Origin: Symbiodinium natans
Taxonomy: Eukaryota; Sar; Dinophyceae; Suessiales; Symbiodiniaceae
DNA: 64,000 nucleotides
Reading direction: 5' to 3'
Assembly (NCBI GenBank): GCA_905221605.1
Contig: CAJNDS010002337.1
Span: 2,501-66,500, forward strand
In this document: piece after piece, positions 1 to 12,313 of the stretch
Layout: the number at the start of each line of letters is the position of its first letter
Numbering within the stretch: position 1 is the first letter of the stretch
Program-made: the position numbers and the translations under genes
The notes under the pieces: model-generated
Databases searched by the model: none
Seen by the model: only the letters and a program-made list of their open reading frames with translations
What the model was told of the DNA's origin: nothing

Positions 1-1183
1 AGAAGCGTCAGGCAGCCAAGATGTTCGCAAGTTTAAGATTTTGGGACTTGGAGGGTTTAGGGTTTAGGGTTTAGGGTTTAGGGTTTAGGGTTTAGGGTTT
101 ATGGTTTATGGTTTAGGGTGTGAGACTGGTCGTTGCACCTAAAACCATGCTGGGAGGTTCGTGGATAGTTCGAAACTTAGAGGTATAAGTATGGTAGCTA
201 TACTTCTTCCCCTATTTGGGGTACTTGTAACCCTACTTCTAGCTACCCACATACCTCCACCCGAAACCCTAAACCGGTCCTAAACCATAAACCTAAACCC
301 GAAACCATAAACCCAAAACCCCAAGCCCTAAACCCTAAACCCTGGGCCTTGCAAGATCCACAACGCGCAAGGCGGGCCCAGCGGGGCGGAGCTGGGTGAC
401 AGGCGCGTGGGCTCCAGGACCCCAAGGCCCTGAAGAGGTTTAGGGTTTAGGGTTTTGGTTTTAGGGTTGAGGGTTGAGGGTTCAGGGTTCAGGGTTGAGG
501 GTTGAGGTTTAGGGTTTAGGGTTTAGGGTGTGGGGTTTCGGGTTTAGGGGCCCTAAGCCTAAAGCCCTGAAACCCCTACACCTACAACGTCCCGGGGATC
601 AGCCGTAGCTGATGGCTGGCGGGCCCCGCCCTTGTTGAAGGTATATTCCTGAACGAAGGGTTTTGGGCTCTCTGGGCCCCCTCCATCAGGCTTCGCCCTG
701 TTCAGCCCGCCTTGTAAGGAACGCGTGCAATCAATACGAGTTTCGGAACCCTAAACCCTAAACCCTAAAACTTACACCCCCCAACCCCAAACCCCAACCC
801 TAAACCTAAACCCAGCACTGGATTAGGGTGACTTTGCCGCCTTGGACGGCGTGGGGGTGGCTGGATGGCCCCCTCCACCATCGGGAACCCACAACCATGC
901 CCATCCAGATCAGCCCCGAGCCCCGAACCAAAACCTTCGGCCATGGGTCCAAAAAATCTTTCGGAGCAGGCGAGTCCAGCAGGCTTGATGTTGTTAGGTT
1001 TAGGGTCTAGGGTTTAGGGTTCAGGGTTTAGGGTCTAGGGTTTACGGTTTAGGGTTTAGGGTTTAGCGTTTAGGGTTTGCGGTTTGGGGGGGTTTAGGGT
1101 TTGGGGTTTGGGGATTGGGGTTTTAGGCCTTCAGTTCGGACATCGAATCTTCAAAGCTAAGAGGCTTTCCGACTCCTTCGCAG

Positions 1184-1264
1184 GCAGGCGATGAGGTCGA
1201 CACTGGTGGCTTGGATTTCGTTTTCCGGTTCGGGAGTTGGTGGACCAAGTCCACCGGCGTTTTC
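1184..1264 (+). CDS. Candidate exon left of element B1
   Basis: 27 open codons after TTCGCAG reading DEVDTGGLDFVFRFGSWWTK then STGVF. The frame runs into element B1 at its CTAG end and continues in frame after B1 (1381-1496). No motif recognised. Confidence 0.4.
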
Positions 1265-1380
1265 CTAGGATGCCCAGTAGTACCCTTATTCCCTTTTTGG
1301 TAGGTTTAGGTTCCCTAAAAAAGCCCCTCTAAGCAAAAAAAAGGGCACCCTTTTTCATCCTAGGTTACTGGGCAACCTAG
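1265..1380 (+). mobile_element. Foldback element family B, copy 1
   Basis: 116 bp with imperfect terminal inverted repeats CTAGGATGCC...GGCAACCTAG and the core TTTTTGGTAGGTTTAGGTTC. Lies between two in-frame open stretches, so probably an intron (GA-AG, or shifted within CTAG). Confidence 0.7.
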
Positions 1381-1496
1381 TTTCTGATCCGAGACCACGG
1401 CTTGCGCGGAAGCGAGTTCATCTTGCCGTTCCCGTGGCGAATGGTGATTGGGCTTCGAGAAGTGTTGCGAGGGCCCCTGGGGTCCAGAAGTCCTAG
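1381..1496 (+). CDS. Candidate exon right of element B1
   Basis: With the 116-bp element removed the frame reads VSDPRPRLARKRVHLAVPVA then NGDWASRSVARAPGVQKS and stops at TAG just before a GTTTAGGG array. Thirty-eight codons open; function unknown. Confidence 0.4.
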
Positions 1497-2133
1497 GTTT
1501 AGGGTTTAGGGTTTAGGGTTTAGGGTTTAGGGTTTAGGGTTTAGGGTTTAGGGTTTAGGGTTTAGGGTTTAGGGTTCAGCATCTCCAGTTCAAGCATTCA
1601 CTAGTCAAGCCCTAGACCATTTTTGCCACAGCTGGTGGCCAGTTTCACGTGATCCGAATCGATCAATTAGTGGACCCACCTTGGGCGAGAGAAACAATCC
1701 ACAAGGACACCTGAATCTTTCTAGGGTTGAGGGTAGAAAACCCCTAAACCCCAAAGTCTAAACCCCAAACCCCAGACCCCAGGCCCTAAACCCTAAACCC
1801 TTAACCCTAAACCCTAAACTGTAAGCCCTACACCCTGTGGCACTTCTCTCCCCAGGTGTCTCCTGCGATCATAGGAAACTGTATATATGAGCACGACCAA
1901 AACTGGGCTGACTGACGTTGCCAGCTGCGGTGTGAGGGCTTCTTCGACGTGTAATCTTTGAGGGAAGCCCTAAAACCCTAAACCCTAAACCCTAAACCCT
2001 AAACCCTAAACCCTAAACCCTAAACCCTAAACCCTAAACCCTAAACCCTAAAGGCATTAGAGAGCCAGAGATCATCTCTCTTCCTGTCAGACTTGGTGTT
2101 TGGAGCAGCTGCCCTCGTTCATCCCTTGTGCAG

Positions 2134-2301
2134 AATACTGCCGTGCGCCAAGCGCCAGAGGATGCCTTTCCACGATGGCCATCAATGCTCATGTTTTGGA
2201 CACCGGAAGCTCTAAACCAATTACGCTACGGTTCGTTAAAGATGCTTCGAGAGACCATCCTCTCCGCGACGAAAGTCGAGGATCGTCGAGCTCGACTCTG
2301 G
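2134..2301 (+). CDS. Candidate exon, 56 codons, faintly like a SET-domain lysine methyltransferase region
   Basis: After TTGTGCAG the frame reads NTAVRQAPEDAFPRWPSMLM, then FWTPEALNQLRYGSLKMLRE, and ends at donor GTATGG. The FWTPEALNQLR stretch is reminiscent of the N-terminal part of SETD3/LSMT-type proteins, but this is a weak resemblance from memory. A CCCTAAA array lies on each side. Confidence 0.4.
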
Positions 2302-3148
2302 GTATGGATTCATGGTGCTTAGGGGTTCAGGGTGCATCTGCTTCAAAGTTTCGGGTTCACAGTACTGGTAGGCTTCAGAATATTGATATCCTGTCGCTCC
2401 CGACCCTAAACCCTACACCCTACACCCTACACCCTACACCCTACACCCTACAACCCTACAACCCTACGACCCTACACCCTACACCCTACACCCGACACGC
2501 TACACCCTACACCCTACACCCTACACCCTACACCCTACACCCTAAACCCTAAACCCTAAACCCTAAACCCTAAACCCTAAACCCTAAACCCTAAACCCTA
2601 AACCCTAAACCCTAAACCCTAAACCCTAAACCCTAAACCCTAACACACGAATCCAACACTCGCGTCGAGCTCTCCTTCGACTTGCCTCGCGTAGCAGCGC
2701 TGAATAAACATTCAGTGCTCTATGAAAGAAGGAGGGGCGCATTCCCGGAGTCATCCTGCCCGGATGCTGCGGGAACCGCAACACCCCAAACTCCTGCCAA
2801 GGTCCTAAGGCTGTAAAGCTCATGCCGAAATGCTTAGAGTGATGGATAAACTTGTGTTTGAAACATCCTCCCGGCCAGAGAGATCGAACCCCCTGTCAGA
2901 GAGATCGATCTGTTTTGTTTGGTCGTCGACCTGTTTGAGTCTGAGGGTTCGGGGTTCGGTTCAACCTATACATCTTGGGTTCTCGTCGAAGCTCCCCTAT
3001 CCAAACAGTTTAACTGATTCAACGAGTTTATTCAATGGGTATCTACCCTTCCCCACCAATCGGAGAGGCTCTGCCTACTCCTCCCCCCCAAACGGCACAT
3101 ACGCAATCTGGATGATAGGTGTATATATCTATACATATGTATATATGG

Positions 3149-3248
3149 GTGGTTGTCAAAATTATGATCCCTTTTGGGGTACCCTAAATATTCGGTGCCG
3201 TATTATAATGGGGATCCAAAAAAGGACCATAATTTTGACAACCACCCA
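3149..3248 (+). mobile_element. Foldback element family F, copy 1
   Basis: GGTGGTTGTCAAAATTATGA at the left is inverted at the right as AATTTTGACAACCACCCA. Copies also at 22060-22150 and 53681-53788. It directly abuts the TATATATG satellite. Confidence 0.7.
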
Positions 3249-3249
3249 T

Positions 3250-3780
3250 ATGTATATATGTATATATGTATATATGTATATATGTATATATGTATATATG
3301 TATATATGTATATATGTATATATGTATATATGTATATATGTATATATGTGTATATGTATATATGTCTATATATCTATATGTATATATGCATATATGCATA
3401 TATGTCTATATGCATATATGTCTATATGTCTATATGTCTATATGTCTATATGCTCATATGTCTATATGTCTATATGTCTATATTATATGTCTATATGTCT
3501 ATATGTGTATATGTCTATATTATATGTCTATATGTCTATATGGCTATATGTCTATTGTCTAGATTAGTCTATATAATGTTCTATAAATGTCCTATATGTC
3601 TATATGTATGTATATGTCTACATGTCCATATGTGTATATGTCGTATATTGATAGAATGTATTGTATATATGTATATATAATGTATATATGGATATGGTAT
3701 ATATTTATATATGTAATATATGTATATATGTATATATTATTTGTATATATGGTATATCTGTACATGGTATATATGTATAC
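3250..3780. repeat. TATATATG-type satellite
   Basis: A 530-bp AT-rich array of 8-bp units (GTATATAT) drifting into CTATATGT. Long open frames rich in Y/I/C/M across it are artefacts. A poly-C tract lies at 3823-3873. Confidence 0.95.
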
Positions 3781-4126
3781 GGATACATATGTTTTTTATT
3801 TTTTTTGTGCTTTTCAAGCTCGCCCCCCCCCCCCCCCCCCCCCCCCCCCTCCCCCCCCCCCCCCTCCCCCCCCTTCACCTTCCCCTTGGTCCATGCTATT
3901 TCATCTGAAACAGCGATGTCAGGACATCGGGCAGACTTATTCGTACTTGAATTTCGCGACAGAAATTTTGTTCTGGGCCACGTTCGTAACTCTTTTCAAC
4001 CAAGGAGCTAGTATGGGGGTTTACGAAATAGCACCCCATTAAGGTACCCCTAATTTCAGGAAACCGCCCATATACAGGACAGTTTTATGTTTTCCCTTGT
4101 TGGGTTTCAGAGGATTTTACTTCTCG

Positions 4127-4225
4127 GACGTTCCCCCCTATACCAACAGTCCTTAACAGGGATTCTAGTACCCTCTAGTATAACCCCTATTAAGGACTGT
4201 TACTAGAAGGGGGAACATCCCAAGC
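4127..4225 (+). mobile_element. Foldback element family E, copy 1
   Basis: ACGTTCCCCCCTATACCAAC ... GTTACTAGAAGGGGGAACAT; terminal repeats over 30 bp. Six copies in the window. Confidence 0.7.
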
Positions 4226-4549
4226 CGCCCGAGGAATTTACAGAGTTGTCCAATGTGCTGCGGTCTCAGAAGCACTGCCTTGGTAGTTATACATTGACGT
4301 AAGCAGCTTTCTACGCCTCTCTCAGAAATCCTCTGCTCTCTTGGCTTGGTTCTTAATTGAGTTAGGGCTTAGGGCTTAGGGCTCAGGGTCTAGGGTTTAG
4401 GGTTTAGGGTTCAGGTTTATACTGGATTTCCATGAGACTTGCCGCGCTCTCAGAAATGCTCCACTGGCCTTTTCTCATGGCTCAGTTTCACGAGGAGTCG
4501 CTGTGTGAAGCGACCACTGTGAGAGCTTGCCCCAATCCCTAAACCCTCA

Positions 4550-4855
4550 CATTAACATATATTTTTGCATTGTTATATTGTAATGTTTTTGTTAAGAAGT
4601 TATTATCTTCTTATAATAGTAGACTCATCACAGATTCTATTAACACAATCCTACATATTATATATATATATATCATAGTATACTATTTTACTCTTATCGT
4701 GTTGTATTATTCTATATTATATTAGTATATCATTATATCGTTATGTCGTACCTTCGTGATTATCATATGATATTAGCATATTTGTATATTCGTAGATTCG
4801 TTTATACTACTCTGACTATTCTACTATATTCGTGCTTCTCGCCAGCATGAGGAAC
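4550..4855. other. AT-rich stretch without gene
   Basis: About 75% A+T, with TATATATATA at 4663-4672; no coding signal, no recognised repeat. Confidence 0.6.
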
Positions 4856-5085
4856 CTGTGACGAGTTCTTTCCGCAGCCTATTGCGCACTCATGGCTTAA
4901 TTTTATCCACCGTTTTAGGGTTTAGGGTTTAGGGTTTGGGGTTTAGGGTTTGGGGTTTTGGGTGGTTCCTAGTTTCTGCGGGTTTTGAGTTGTTCGATCT
5001 CTTTGGCCGGGTCCGCCACCGGTGACAATACACGACGAATGCCTGTGCAAAGGATCCGTCTGCCAAAATCGTACACCACCAAAAC

Positions 5086-5172
5086 CTTGGTAGCCCGGTG
5101 GTACCCTTTACCCTTTTTGTGGTGCTGGGTTCCCTTATGAAGTAACCAACCAAAAGGGGTACCCTGGTTGTC
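5086..5172 (+). mobile_element. Foldback element family M, copy 1 (B-related)
   Basis: TTGGTAGCCCGGTGGTACCC ... AGGGGTACCCTGGTTGTC. A relative lies at 63037-63128. Confidence 0.5.
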
Positions 5173-5177
5173 ATACG

Positions 5178-5397
5178 AGGGTTTTCGCAAAAACGGGACT
5201 CCTAATGTAGACCCCCAAATAGTAGGGTCCCCTTATAATAGCGACCCCAATACGGTACCCCTAAACCCTGAACCCTGAACCCTAAACCCTAAACCCTAAA
5301 CCCTAAACCCTAAACCCTAAACCCTAAACCCTACACTCTGAACCCTAAACCCGAATTATAATCACGACCCCCATCAGTAAAGTACCCCTAGTATCGT
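5178..5397 (+). mobile_element. C-family element split by a telomere-like array
   Basis: The left part ends ...GGTACCCCTAA and passes into a CCCTAAA array (5266-5355). The right part begins again with TTATAATCACGACCCCCATC and runs to GTATCGTAAACCCC. About 33 bp of the element (5233-5264 and 5356-5390) occur on both sides of the array. Confidence 0.6.
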
Positions 5398-5653
5398 AAA
5401 CCCCGACGACGTGCCCTGAGAGACCCCCAGGACTGCACTTACGGATCGAGCTTAGGGTTTAGGGTTTAGGGTTTCGGGTTTAGGTTTAGGGTTTAGGGTT
5501 TAGGGTTTTGGGTGTAACCTGAAACTCCTTGCTGTTGGAGTCGCGCCATGTAGGAGCAGTGGCCGTCAAACGTATCCATGATGAGGCCTACAACCCCTAA
5601 ACCCTAAACCTTAAACCCTAAACCCTAAACCCCCTAAACCCTATTAGCCCTAG

Positions 5654-5798
5654 AGTGCGTGACCCTTATGATTCTGGCAGAGGGAACACACCAGAAGGTT
5701 GGTTTGACTTCGCCGTCGGGCAAGAGCCACAAATCAACATTCTTGCCAGCAGAAAGTGGCAACGCTGTGTCTGCTGTTTTCGTGCTGGAGCCACCCCT
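5654..5798 (+). CDS. Candidate exon (DPYDSGRGNTPEGWFDFAVG)
   Basis: One frame reads VRDPYDSGRGNTPEGWFDFA then VGQEPQINILASRKWQ up to TAA. A second frame is open to a good donor GTAAGC at 5815. Only one can be real; the choice is by amino-acid composition. Confidence 0.3.
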
Positions 5799-5978
5799 TA
5801 AAAACATGCCCCTGGTAAGCCCTATAGTAAACTTTAGAAATCCCGAGAAGCCCTATAAGCTCCATAACCCCTGAACCCTAAACCCTAAACCCTACACCCT
5901 ACACCCTACACCCTAAACCCTAAACCCTAAACCCTAAACCCTAAACCCTAAACCCTATAAACCCTCCTAGACTTTAAG

Positions 5979-6042
5979 CTCCTTGGAGAGCACCGGAGCC
6001 TCCTGAACTCTATCGCTTGCGTCGGCGGCTACGGGCTTGGGG
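5979..6042 (+). CDS. Candidate exon (LLGEHRSLLNSIACVGGYGL)
   Basis: 21 codons between CTTTAAG and GTTTAGGG of the array at 6043-6128; preceded by a CCCTAAA array. No motif recognised. Confidence 0.3.
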
Positions 6043-7052
6043 GTTTAGGGTTTAGGGTTTAGGATTTAGGGTTTAGGGTTTAGGGTTTAGGGTTTAGGGT
6101 TTAGGGTTTAGGGTTTAGGGTTTAGGGTTCGAAAACCTCGGATACTTCCACCCGCAAACGGTACGCAGTAACCGCCAGTGTAGTGTGAGACCCTGAAAAA
6201 CACTCATAAGCGCCCTATAACCCCTATCCCCAAACCCTAAACCCGAAACCCTAAACCCTTACGAACCCTATAAGCCCTCTAGTTACCATGACTAAGCCCT
6301 GGTAAGGCCTCGTGATTTATAAAGGGTTTAGGGCTTAGGGCTTAGGGTTTAGGGTTTAGGGCTTGGCGCCTAAGGGGAGTGGCCAAAAGCCAAACAAGCC
6401 GCAGCCCTGCCCCATTTCTCTTGGAGCCTCGAACTCCTCAGCCGCAGGCTCGTTTTTGCTCACCGATCTTCTGCGGTTGTTGGGAACTTTGCTAGGTAGG
6501 CCCTTGGGGCATTTCTTCATTTTCCCTTAGCGGGCTTAAGAGGATCATACTTAGGAAGAAGGACAAGCTCTGAGTTGGGTGACGGAAGTTGGGTCCTGCA
6601 AAGCCATCCGAGGCTACACAGCTGCTTTGTCCTGCAAGCACCTAGCCAAGCTTACCCCCTGATGAACCCGAGCTACAGCTCCACGGACAGAATTTACAGA
6701 TAGAGTGTATAGGGTTTAGGGTAAACGATCCCCCTCTGCGACGGATGGCGTCGAAGGCTCGGATCTCCCACGCGTGGTCAAGGGTTTAGTTTGTAGGGTT
6801 CAGGGTTTAGGCTTCAGCGTTGAGGGTTTAGGGTTTAAGTTTCAGCATTAGGGCCTATTGCGCAGGGATTTTGTTCGGGTTCAGGGCTCAGGGGTGTGGG
6901 GGGTTGATACTGCTACGGAGATCTGCCCACGAGGGTGCAAGTTGTTCTTCAAGAATGTCCAACGTGGGGGCTTACGAAAATAGGGGACGACTAAAATAGC
7001 CCCCCAAAGAGTAGGACTCCCTTACAAGAAGGACCCGAAAAAGATACCTCGT

Positions 7053-7166
7053 CTAGGATGCCCAGTAGTGCCCTTATTCCCTTTTTGGTAGGTTTAGGTT
7101 CCCTTATAAACCCCTTTAAGCAAAAAAGGGGCACCCTTTTTCATCCTAGGTTACTGGGCAACCTAG
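7053..7166 (+). mobile_element. Foldback element family B, copy 2
   Basis: About 95% like copy 1 by eye, with the same CTAGGATGCC start and GGCAACCTAG end. Directly preceded by a C-family element. Confidence 0.7.
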
Positions 7167-9437
7167 TCTTATTCGGACACCGCCATGCGTCTGGGCCATA
7201 GACTGCACCAAGTAGACGTAGAAATCCTGATCCATGTGAAGATGCACTCAAGTATGGCGAGACCCAAAACCCTGAACCCCAAACCCTAAACCCGAAACCC
7301 TAAACCCCTAAACCCTAAACCCTAAACCCTAAACCCTAAACCCTAAACCCTAAACCCTAAACCCTAAACCCTAAACCCTGAACCCTGAACCCTAAACCCT
7401 AACCCTAAACCCCAAATTCCTAAACCCTAAAGCCTGGATTCCCATGTTCCGTTTCTTGACATTCCGTGCCGTTCCAACTGGCCTCAACTACTATAGGGGT
7501 CGGAATACTTGCTCATGGGGTTCAGGGGTTAGGGTTGAGGGTTCAGGGTTCAGGGTTTCGGGTTTTGAATAGTACTCCGATTTTGGACCAGCCCCAAAAC
7601 CCTATTTCAATATTCGAAATATTGCGGCCCCCTTCGGTACCCAGATAGCCTAATGCCAAAGTTAAGTAGGGAGCCTACCTTAGATGTTTTTTTATAGGGT
7701 CCTCTTTATGGAACAGGGCATGTTCCTTGATGCAGGGGCTCAGGGGGGCATTCTGACAGATGTTCCTGGTCAGTTCGCCAAAGTCGGTTTCTTCTTTTGG
7801 GTCCCGTTTATGATAGGCCGTTTCTTTGGGATACCCAGAAAGGAACCACAATCTCGAAGCCCGAAGATCCCAAAACGCTCAAAAACCCTAAAACCCTCAA
7901 CAACAGAACCCTAAACCCCTCAGCACCAGAATCCGAAGCCGTAAACCCAAGAACCCCTAAGCCCCCAACCCGAAACACTACACAGAGAACGCTAACACCC
8001 TATTTTCTAAGCACTACATCCTAAACTCAAACCCATAAATCCGAAGCCCCCGAAACCCCAAGACCCTGCTTCACACCCTAAACTCTGACACCCCAAATCC
8101 TAAACCCTAAGCCCTAAACCCCAAACCCCAAACCCTAAACCCTAAACCCTAAGCCCTAAACCCCAAACCCCAAACCCTAAACCCTAAACCCTAAACCCTA
8201 AACCCTAAACCCTAAACCCTAAACTCCAAACCCTAAACCCTAAACCCTAAACCCAAACCCTAAGCCCAGGGTCGGATGATGTCCTCCCGCACAGCGGTCC
8301 TCCAGTCCAGACTCTGCAGCCGGAAGTTCACAGCCGCATGGCACGGATTTAGGGTTTAGGGTTTGGGGTTTAGGGTTTAGGGTTTGGGGTTTAGGGTTTA
8401 GGGTTTCGGGTTTAGGGTTTATAGGGTGTAGGGTTTAGGGTTTAGGTTTTAGCGTGCTAGAGTTTCAGCAAGCTACGCTGTTGGGAGCCCATGTTTTTCG
8501 CACACATCATGTTGTTCTGGCGAAACAGAACTTCATATTTCAACTGGATGGTTTGGTTGTGTTCAGGGCTTTAGGCTTTAGGGTAGAGCTTTGAAATGTT
8601 TACAAACCCCTAAACCCCAGACCCTAAGCCCTAAACCCTAAACCTTGTAGGTCAACTTTACGGTCAGGGCTTTGGAACTTCGGGCAAGTTGAGGATCTAG
8701 GTTTCAGGGTTGAGGAGAGTGCAAAGGACGTTTGGGTTGGGTCGTAGCGGCAGAGGTGCATGTGTATAGGTATGTAAGGTATGCACAGTAGGTACGTTTC
8801 TATGATGTGCATGGTATGTCTGGTATGGCCTAGCTCCGTAGGCCCACTCCGCTTTCAACCAGCTTTCTAATGTAGGGGCCTTAATAGTTAGAATAGGGGG
8901 GTTGGGGGGGTATATAGTTACAAAGGAACCAAAGGGAATATTGGGAATACCATTAGTAATTATTCCGACCGCTATATGAGCTTCTGGTAGGCTTGTCCGG
9001 AGTCTGCTAGCAATGTTCCAGCGCCCAGCGCGTCTGACAAAGACAAGGACAACAACAAAGACTCATCTTCGCATTTCTACCTATGCCCGCGCCCACGAGC
9101 CTAGGGCCCCGGAAAGCAGGATAACCTGTTTGTTTTATCGATGGTTTGGAGTTTCCATTTGTTTTGCTCGATTTTCTGTTCGGCTGTTGTTTGTTCTAAA
9201 AAGGTTCTGTTTCGGCTTCCATTGCTTTCAGAATCTGCTGTCTCATTCGGCACTTGATTATCAGAAGTTAGGTTTAGGGCTGAGGGTCCGGGGTTCCGTC
9301 CCCAACCTTACACAACCCTTACTCCCCGAATACTGAACCCCCAAACCCCAAACCCTGTACACCCCTAGACACGCTAAACCCTGAACCCTAACCCCCCAAG
9401 CCCTAAACCCTGCACCCTAAACACCCCGAACCCAAAA

Positions 9438-9668
9438 TCCTACACCCTAAACCCTAAACCCTAAACCCTAAACCCTAAACCCTAAACCCTAAACCCTAAA
9501 CCCTAAACCCTAAACCCTAAACCCTAAACCCTAAACCCTAAACCCTAAACCCTAAACCCTAAACCCTAAACCCTAAACCCTAACCCCTAAACCCTAACCC
9601 CTAAACCCAAAACCCTAAACCCGAAACCCTAAACCCTAAACCTTAAACCCTAAACCCTAAACCCTAAA
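9438..9668. repeat. CCCTAAA array, about 230 bp
   Basis: Nearly pure CCCTAAA to 9580, then variant units (CCCTAACCC, CCCGAAA, CCTTAAA) toward the candidate exon at 9696. Confidence 0.95.
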
Positions 9669-9695
9669 CACGAAGACTGGTGACCGGCTTCCTAG

Positions 9696-9766
9696 GCCTG
9701 CATGAACTATGAAGCGGTCTGCTTGCCAGACGTCTTGCCGGCACGCTTGGACCAGAAAAAGAGCCG
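9696..9766 (+). CDS. Candidate exon (ACMNYEAVCLPDVLPARLDQ)
   Basis: Open frame between TTCCTAG and donor GTGGGT, placed between the 230-bp CCCTAAA array and a TTTAGGG array. Function unknown. Confidence 0.35.
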
Positions 9767-10515
9767 GTGGGTTTAGGGTTTATGGTTTAGGGTTTATGTT
9801 CTAGGGTTTAGGGTTCAGGGTTTGGTGTTTTGGAGTTTAGGATTGGGTTGAGGGTTTGAGATGTAATTAGGGTTTAGGGCTTGAGGGTTTTGAATTGCGT
9901 GCTCCTACGTACTACGTACCGCAGGAGACCAGGAGACTTGGGTCAAGCTTCGACAAAGCCTATGGTGCATGAGGAGTGGGGGATCTTGAGGCCCTAAACC
10001 CTAAACCCTAAACCCTAAACCCTAAACCCTAAACCCTAAACCCTAAACCCTAAACCCTAAACCCTAAACCCTAAACCCTAAACCCTAAACCCTAAACCCT
10101 AAACCCTAAACCCTAAACCCTAAAACCTAAAGCCCGGCACGGCCCGAAAATTCGAGGGGCTTGTGGGCAAGGCCCGTTAGTTCCAGCGGTAAGAACTGAA
10201 ATCAGCTGTGTGGAGAACATCAACCCTTGTCTTTCCTAATTTTTTTGGATTCTCTGGGTGGGCGGGAGTTCTCTTAGCCTGAGGCACCAAGCTCGGCTTG
10301 AGGCTGCTGAACCCTAAGCCCTAAACCCCAAACCCTAAATCCCCTAAACCCCCTAAACCCCCCAAACCCCAAACCCCAAACCCTAAACCCTAAACCCTAA
10401 ACCCTAAACCCTAAACCCCTAACCCCTAACCCCTAAACCCTAAACCCTAAACCCTAAACCCTAAACCCCTAACCCCTAAACCCTAAACCCTGAACCCTGG
10501 AGTTCCATCGGCCAG

Positions 10516-10559
10516 GACCAAGAGAGGGAGCAGTCAGAGGAGCCTGTGGGGATCACTGG
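10516..10559 (+). CDS. Candidate exon (DQEREQSEEPVGIT)
   Basis: 44 nt between CGGCCAG and GTTTAGGG; acidic, hydrophilic sequence. Function unknown. Confidence 0.3.
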
Positions 10560-10861
10560 GTTTAGGGTTTAGGGCTTAGGGTTTAGGATTTGGGGTTTAG
10601 GGTTTAGGATTTGGGGTTTAAGGCTTAGGGTATAGGATGTGCTGTTTCGGTTTAGGGCCCAGGGTTTGGGGTTTGGGGGTTAGAGTCTTGGGGTTTGGGA
10701 CTTTGTAGTATTCAAGGGTCGTGGTCCTGCGACTCTGAGCCCTTCAATCTAGCCCCCCAAACCCCGAACCCCAAACCCTAAACCCTACGCTCCAAGTTTG
10801 ATCTTCAAGCGAAAGCCACAAATCCTATTGTAGGGTTCAGGGTTTAGCTCTGGGTCCTCAG

Positions 10862-10933
10862 CTTGGCATCAAGCGTGAGCTGCGACGCCCTATGAACTCT
10901 GAGCTTACTCAGCTCCTGGCCACGTTTTCGGGG
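10862..10933 (+). CDS. Candidate exon (LGIKRELRRPMNSELTQLLA)
   Basis: 24 codons, phase 0 at both ends, between GTCCTCAG and GTTTAGAG. The helical sequence ends TFSG. The frame is also open upstream through a short degenerate TTTAGGG stretch, so the 5' border is unsure. Confidence 0.4.
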
Positions 10934-11049
10934 GTTTAGAGTTTAGGGTTTGGGGTTTGAGGTTTGGGGTTTGGAGGCTTCATGGATGTTGGACTGCTCG
11001 ACCCTCCTCTGACCCAGCCATTGCGCGCTCTTGCGGCCCCGCGCATGCG

Positions 11050-11260
11050 CGAGCGCGCGCGCGCGCGCGCGCGAGAGTGAGTGAGTGAGTGAGTGAGTCA
11101 GTGAGTGAGTGAGCGAGCGAGTGAGCGTGGGTGTGTTTGTGTGTGTGTGTGTGTGAGTATGTAAGTAAGTAAGTAAGTAAGTATGTATGTACGTATGTAT
11201 GTATGTATGTATGTATGTACGTACGCGCGACTGTGTGTGTGTGCGCGTGAAGTGAAAGCC
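11050..11260. repeat. Compound microsatellite
   Basis: Successive GC, GAGT, GT, GTAA and GTAT runs in one 210-bp block. Confidence 0.95.
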
Positions 11261-11276
11261 CCGACCCCCCCCCCCC

Positions 11277-11350
11277 GCCCTGACTCTGACCTTCCTCCCG
11301 AGGAGTTCAGCTCTCTCTTGGAGGATGTATCTTGCCCTCAAAAGTTGCAG
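11277..11350 (+). CDS. Candidate exon (DLPPEEFSSLLEDVSCPQKL)
   Basis: Follows a C-rich tract after a compound microsatellite and ends at GGGTTTAGGG. The acidic/hydrophobic pattern PPEEFSSLLEDV looks protein-like, but the acceptor is not clear. Confidence 0.3.
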
Positions 11351-11619
11351 GGTTTAGGGTGTCGGGTTTAAGGTTCAGGGCTTCTCATGCTGGATTCATG
11401 GTTTAGGATTTATGTTCAAGGAGGATCTCGAAGGCTTCGAAAGGGATTCGAAGGACTGCTGAGGCCGCTTAGAGTTCGGCATTTCCAGAATCGAAGTCCT
11501 CAACCCTAAACTCTAAACCCGAAACCCCAAACCCTAAACCCTAAACCCTAAACCCTAAACCCTAAGCCCTAAACCCTAAACCCTAAACCCTAAACCTCCG
11601 AACTTCTTGGGATTCTTAG

Positions 11620-11685
11620 AGTTCAAGATGACAGTGATCGATGCACTCTCCCATGGCGGCAAGCAAAACACATCCTTGCGAAGCC
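11620..11685 (+). CDS. Candidate exon (FKMTVIDALSHGGKQNTSLR)
   Basis: Acceptor GATTCTTAG and a consensus donor GTAAGG bound 66 nt. One of the better splice-site pairs in this part of the window. Function unknown. Confidence 0.45.
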
Positions 11686-11963
11686 GTAAGGCTCATGGGA
11701 CTCATGGGTTCCCCTACTACCCCCCCCCCCCCCCCCCCCCCCTATGCTTTAGGAGGGTTTAGGGTTTAGGGTTTAGGGTTTAGAGTTTACGGTTTAGGGT
11801 TTAGGGTGTAGGGTGTAGGATTTAGGGCCCGAAACCCCAAATCTTAAACCCCAAACCCTAAACCCCAAACCTTAAACCGCAAACCTTAAACCCCAAACCC
11901 TGAACCCTGAACCCTAAACCCTAAACCAAAAAAACCCTAAACCCCAAACCCTAAACTCACGAG

Positions 11964-12013
11964 GTGCAAGAGTTCTGCGAGAACGCGCCCTCGTCGGTCT
12001 GGGGGCCTTACAT
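11964..12013 (+). CDS. Candidate exon (VQEFCENAPSSVWGPY)
   Basis: Acceptor TCACGAG and donor GTGGGT; 16 codons plus two bases, between CCCTAAA-type and TTTAGGG-type arrays. Function unknown. Confidence 0.35.
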
Positions 12014-12313
12014 GTGGGTTTGGGGGGTTCAGGGTTTAGGGTTTAGGGAGCGTTCAGGGTTTAGGGTTTAGGGTTTAAGGGCTCAAAGGTTCAAAGGTGT
12101 AGGTTTGGGGTTTGCGGGTTCGGCTTGAGGGTTTTTAAGGGGTTCAGGGCTTAAGGGCTGGTTTAGGTCCCCTTATGAGCCCCTTCAAATCAAAGAGGGT
12201 ACCCTTTATTCCTAAACCCCTAGGCCCTAAACCCTAGCCCTAAACCACAACCCTAACCTCTAAACCCTAAACCCTACACCCTACTCTTGGGTTAGAAGGT
12301 GTAAGGCTTTCAG

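Noticed and set aside
1-120. Window start as a true chromosome end
   Set aside because: Arrays occur throughout and the first 60 bases are not telomeric.
2400-2552. YTLHPTP-repeat coding frame
   Set aside because: CCCTACA/CCCTAAA units; no codon evidence.
3174-3780. Open frames up to 245 codons over the TATATATG satellite
   Set aside because: Pure low-complexity translation of an 8-bp repeat in all frames.
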